From the NCBI GenBank assembly GCA_009801085.1, contig VNWV01000013.1:124001-188000 (forward strand): a stretch of 64,000 nucleotides of DNA. The letters run 5' to 3'. The translations under genes were made by a program, and so were the position numbers. This document shows positions 62,833-64,000 of this stretch, piece after piece. The DNA comes from Lasiodiplodia sp. COLG20 (taxonomy: Eukaryota > Ascomycota > Dothideomycetes > Botryosphaeriales > Botryosphaeriaceae). Position 1 is the first letter of the stretch, and every line of letters begins with the position of its first letter. The notes beneath the pieces were generated by a model that worked only from the letters and a program-made list of their open reading frames with translations, was not told the DNA's origin and searched no databases.

Positions 62833-64000
62833 TCACGCAAACATATTCTGAATCACACTATCCATGTCGAATTCGTTGGCAAACCCCAAAATCTGCTGCG
62901 GCGAAAGCGCATGCATGCCGTCCGCTCCCAGCAGATCCCAGGGAGAAACTCCATCTTCCGCCGCAGAGAGCAAGTCATCCGCATTTTCGACATTGGCGGC
63001 CGGTGACCTGTCGTCGGTGGTCGACCTAGCCGGCGGCTGGCCCTGCGGCGCGCTGGCCTCCACAATCGGAGAGATGAGCTTTTCCAGATGCTCGAGCTCC
63101 AGCTTGCGCAGGCTCGCTGCGGGACTGCCCTTGGCGATCATCGAGTCGAGCACCGAGTGCGCGTTGTTTGCCCAGGATTGGTCGGGCACCAGGCTGGGCG
63201 TCACGGCGCTGATGATGTGGAGGAGGAAGGCGGAGGAGAAGACGTCTTCGAGCTGGAAGGGTAGGAAGCTGTCTGCGGTTTCGTGTTAGTAGAGTTCGCG
63301 CTTAGTAGTGGTATCGCTAGTGCCTACCGAGCAAGTTGTAGTCGCCGAGTCCCCGGAGCGTCTTGATCACGCTCGTCGCAGACTCAACGCTGGCGTGCAG
63401 CAATGACCCGACAGTGTTCCACGAGCTTCCCGAGTGGCGTTTTGCGAGACGGCTCTGCAAGATGCACATTACCAACGGCCGGGTTGTGAGCACGACGCAC
63501 TATAACGTTAGCCTCAGACTACGTGCGCCATCTGCGTGACAAACTTACGTGATGATATGACAGTATCAGACGTGAGGCGACTTTCGACGTGCGGCTTGCT
63601 GTGCCTTGGAACCGAGCTCCGAGAAAGCTGTTGAGTTCCTGCAAGATACCCGCCAGCTTGTGAAGCACAGATTGGATCTTTTTGGTCAGAGAGAGGGGGC
63701 CGCTAGAGCCGTCGCCGACGCCATACACGGCTGAGACGAGGAGAGTCAGCGTCTGTATCCACCTAAAGAATTGCGGAGATATACCCACTTGTAAGGATCG
63801 TCGACACGAGGCGAGAGAGGCTTATCTGCAAGTCCATTGCCTCAGTGTACAAGGTTTTGTCCATTTCTGACGGCATCTTCGTTGTGATGTCGGCATCCCT
63901 GATCGAGCCCGTCGCCCCGACCAAAGCCGAAAACTCGAGGTCGAGGACGTAAACGATCCAGAATATGCGGTTGCATCGTAACGAGCGATGCTGACCAACA
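62833..64000 (-). CDS. fungal-specific transcription factor, C-terminal part (5' end outside window)
   Basis: Predicted complement(join(62833..63272,63328..63499,63549..63730,63789..>64000)); all three introns in phase. The visible part starts RSLRCNRIFWIVYVLDLEFS, the conserved centre of the fungal_trans (middle homology) domain. It continues LVGATGSIRDADITTKMPSE, KIQSVLHKLAGILQELNSFL, LTTRPLVMCILQSRLAKR and YNLLDSFLPFQLEDVFSSAF. The C-terminus is acidic and disordered (NADDLLSAAEDGVSPWDLLG; ILGFANEFDMDSVIQNMFA) and looks like an activation domain. The DNA-binding domain, probably Zn2Cys6, lies beyond 64000. Its closeness to the racemase-family gene suggests a possible regulatory link, but both are read leftwards with separate promoters. 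Confidence 0.85.

Noticed and set aside
1..64000. tRNA, rRNA, riboswitch or CRISPR features
   Set aside because: No cloverleaf, conserved rRNA text or spaced direct-repeat array was recognised by eye; the only spaced arrays are head-to-tail minisatellites.

Overview
The window is nuclear DNA of a filamentous ascomycete (Pezizomycotina). Almost every gene is broken by introns of roughly 38-100 nt with GTAAGT-like donors, CTAAC/CTGAC-type branch sites and AG acceptors. The families are typical of such fungi: HET-domain proteins, Zn(II)2Cys6 regulators, a YAT-type amino-acid permease, a fungal rhodopsin-domain membrane protein, a GH71 alpha-1,3-glucanase and a P450. I read introns by hand from phase and consensus. 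Models in which every junction keeps phase are given as exon lists; exact splice sites remain predictions.

Layout. 1-10 kb: an intact HET gene; an alpha/beta-hydrolase (SERAC1/PGAP1-like) gene with one in-frame TAG; an NAD(P)-binding epimerase-like gene; a small coiled-coil protein. 10.6-17.4 kb: amino-acid permease, a 984-bp inverted-repeat element made of nested hairpins, a seven-TM rhodopsin-domain protein and an HSL-type hydrolase. 17.4-25.3 kb: a gene-poor stretch, a tandem pair of duplicated single-pass membrane proteins, and a second HET gene cut by one TAG. 25.5-32.3 kb: a ten-exon GH71 glucanase fused to a metallopeptidase-like domain, a low-complexity protein and a decayed GH106-like gene. 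32.3-38.6 kb: a repeat-rich graveyard holding fragments of an HNH/His-Me finger gene, a gene with tandem Zn2Cys6 clusters on duplicated phase-0 exons, and an NmrA-type oxidoreductase with five in-frame stops.

39.7-50.4 kb: a small SMP-like stress protein, then five minus-strand genes: dynamin/Mx-like GTPase, RNase III-domain protein with eroded metal ligands, ISG12/IFI6-like hydrophobic protein, a membrane-anchored collagen-like protein, and a SUMO-protease-like (Ulp1/C48) protein. Together with the two HET genes and the HET-associated hydrolase, this looks like an allorecognition or innate-defence-like neighbourhood (inference). 51-64 kb: amidohydrolase, C2H2-Zn2Cys6 regulator, P450, SDR, sulfotransferase-like protein, proline-racemase-family enzyme and a second Zn2Cys6-type regulator running off the end. 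This is a plausible small metabolic cluster, with a CGG-containing 17-bp minisatellite in its only divergent promoter.

Several otherwise coherent reading frames carry single nonsense codons explainable by C-to-T changes, often in CpA context. This fits repeat-induced point mutation or ordinary decay of an accessory region. No rRNA, tRNA or CRISPR-like feature was recognised.
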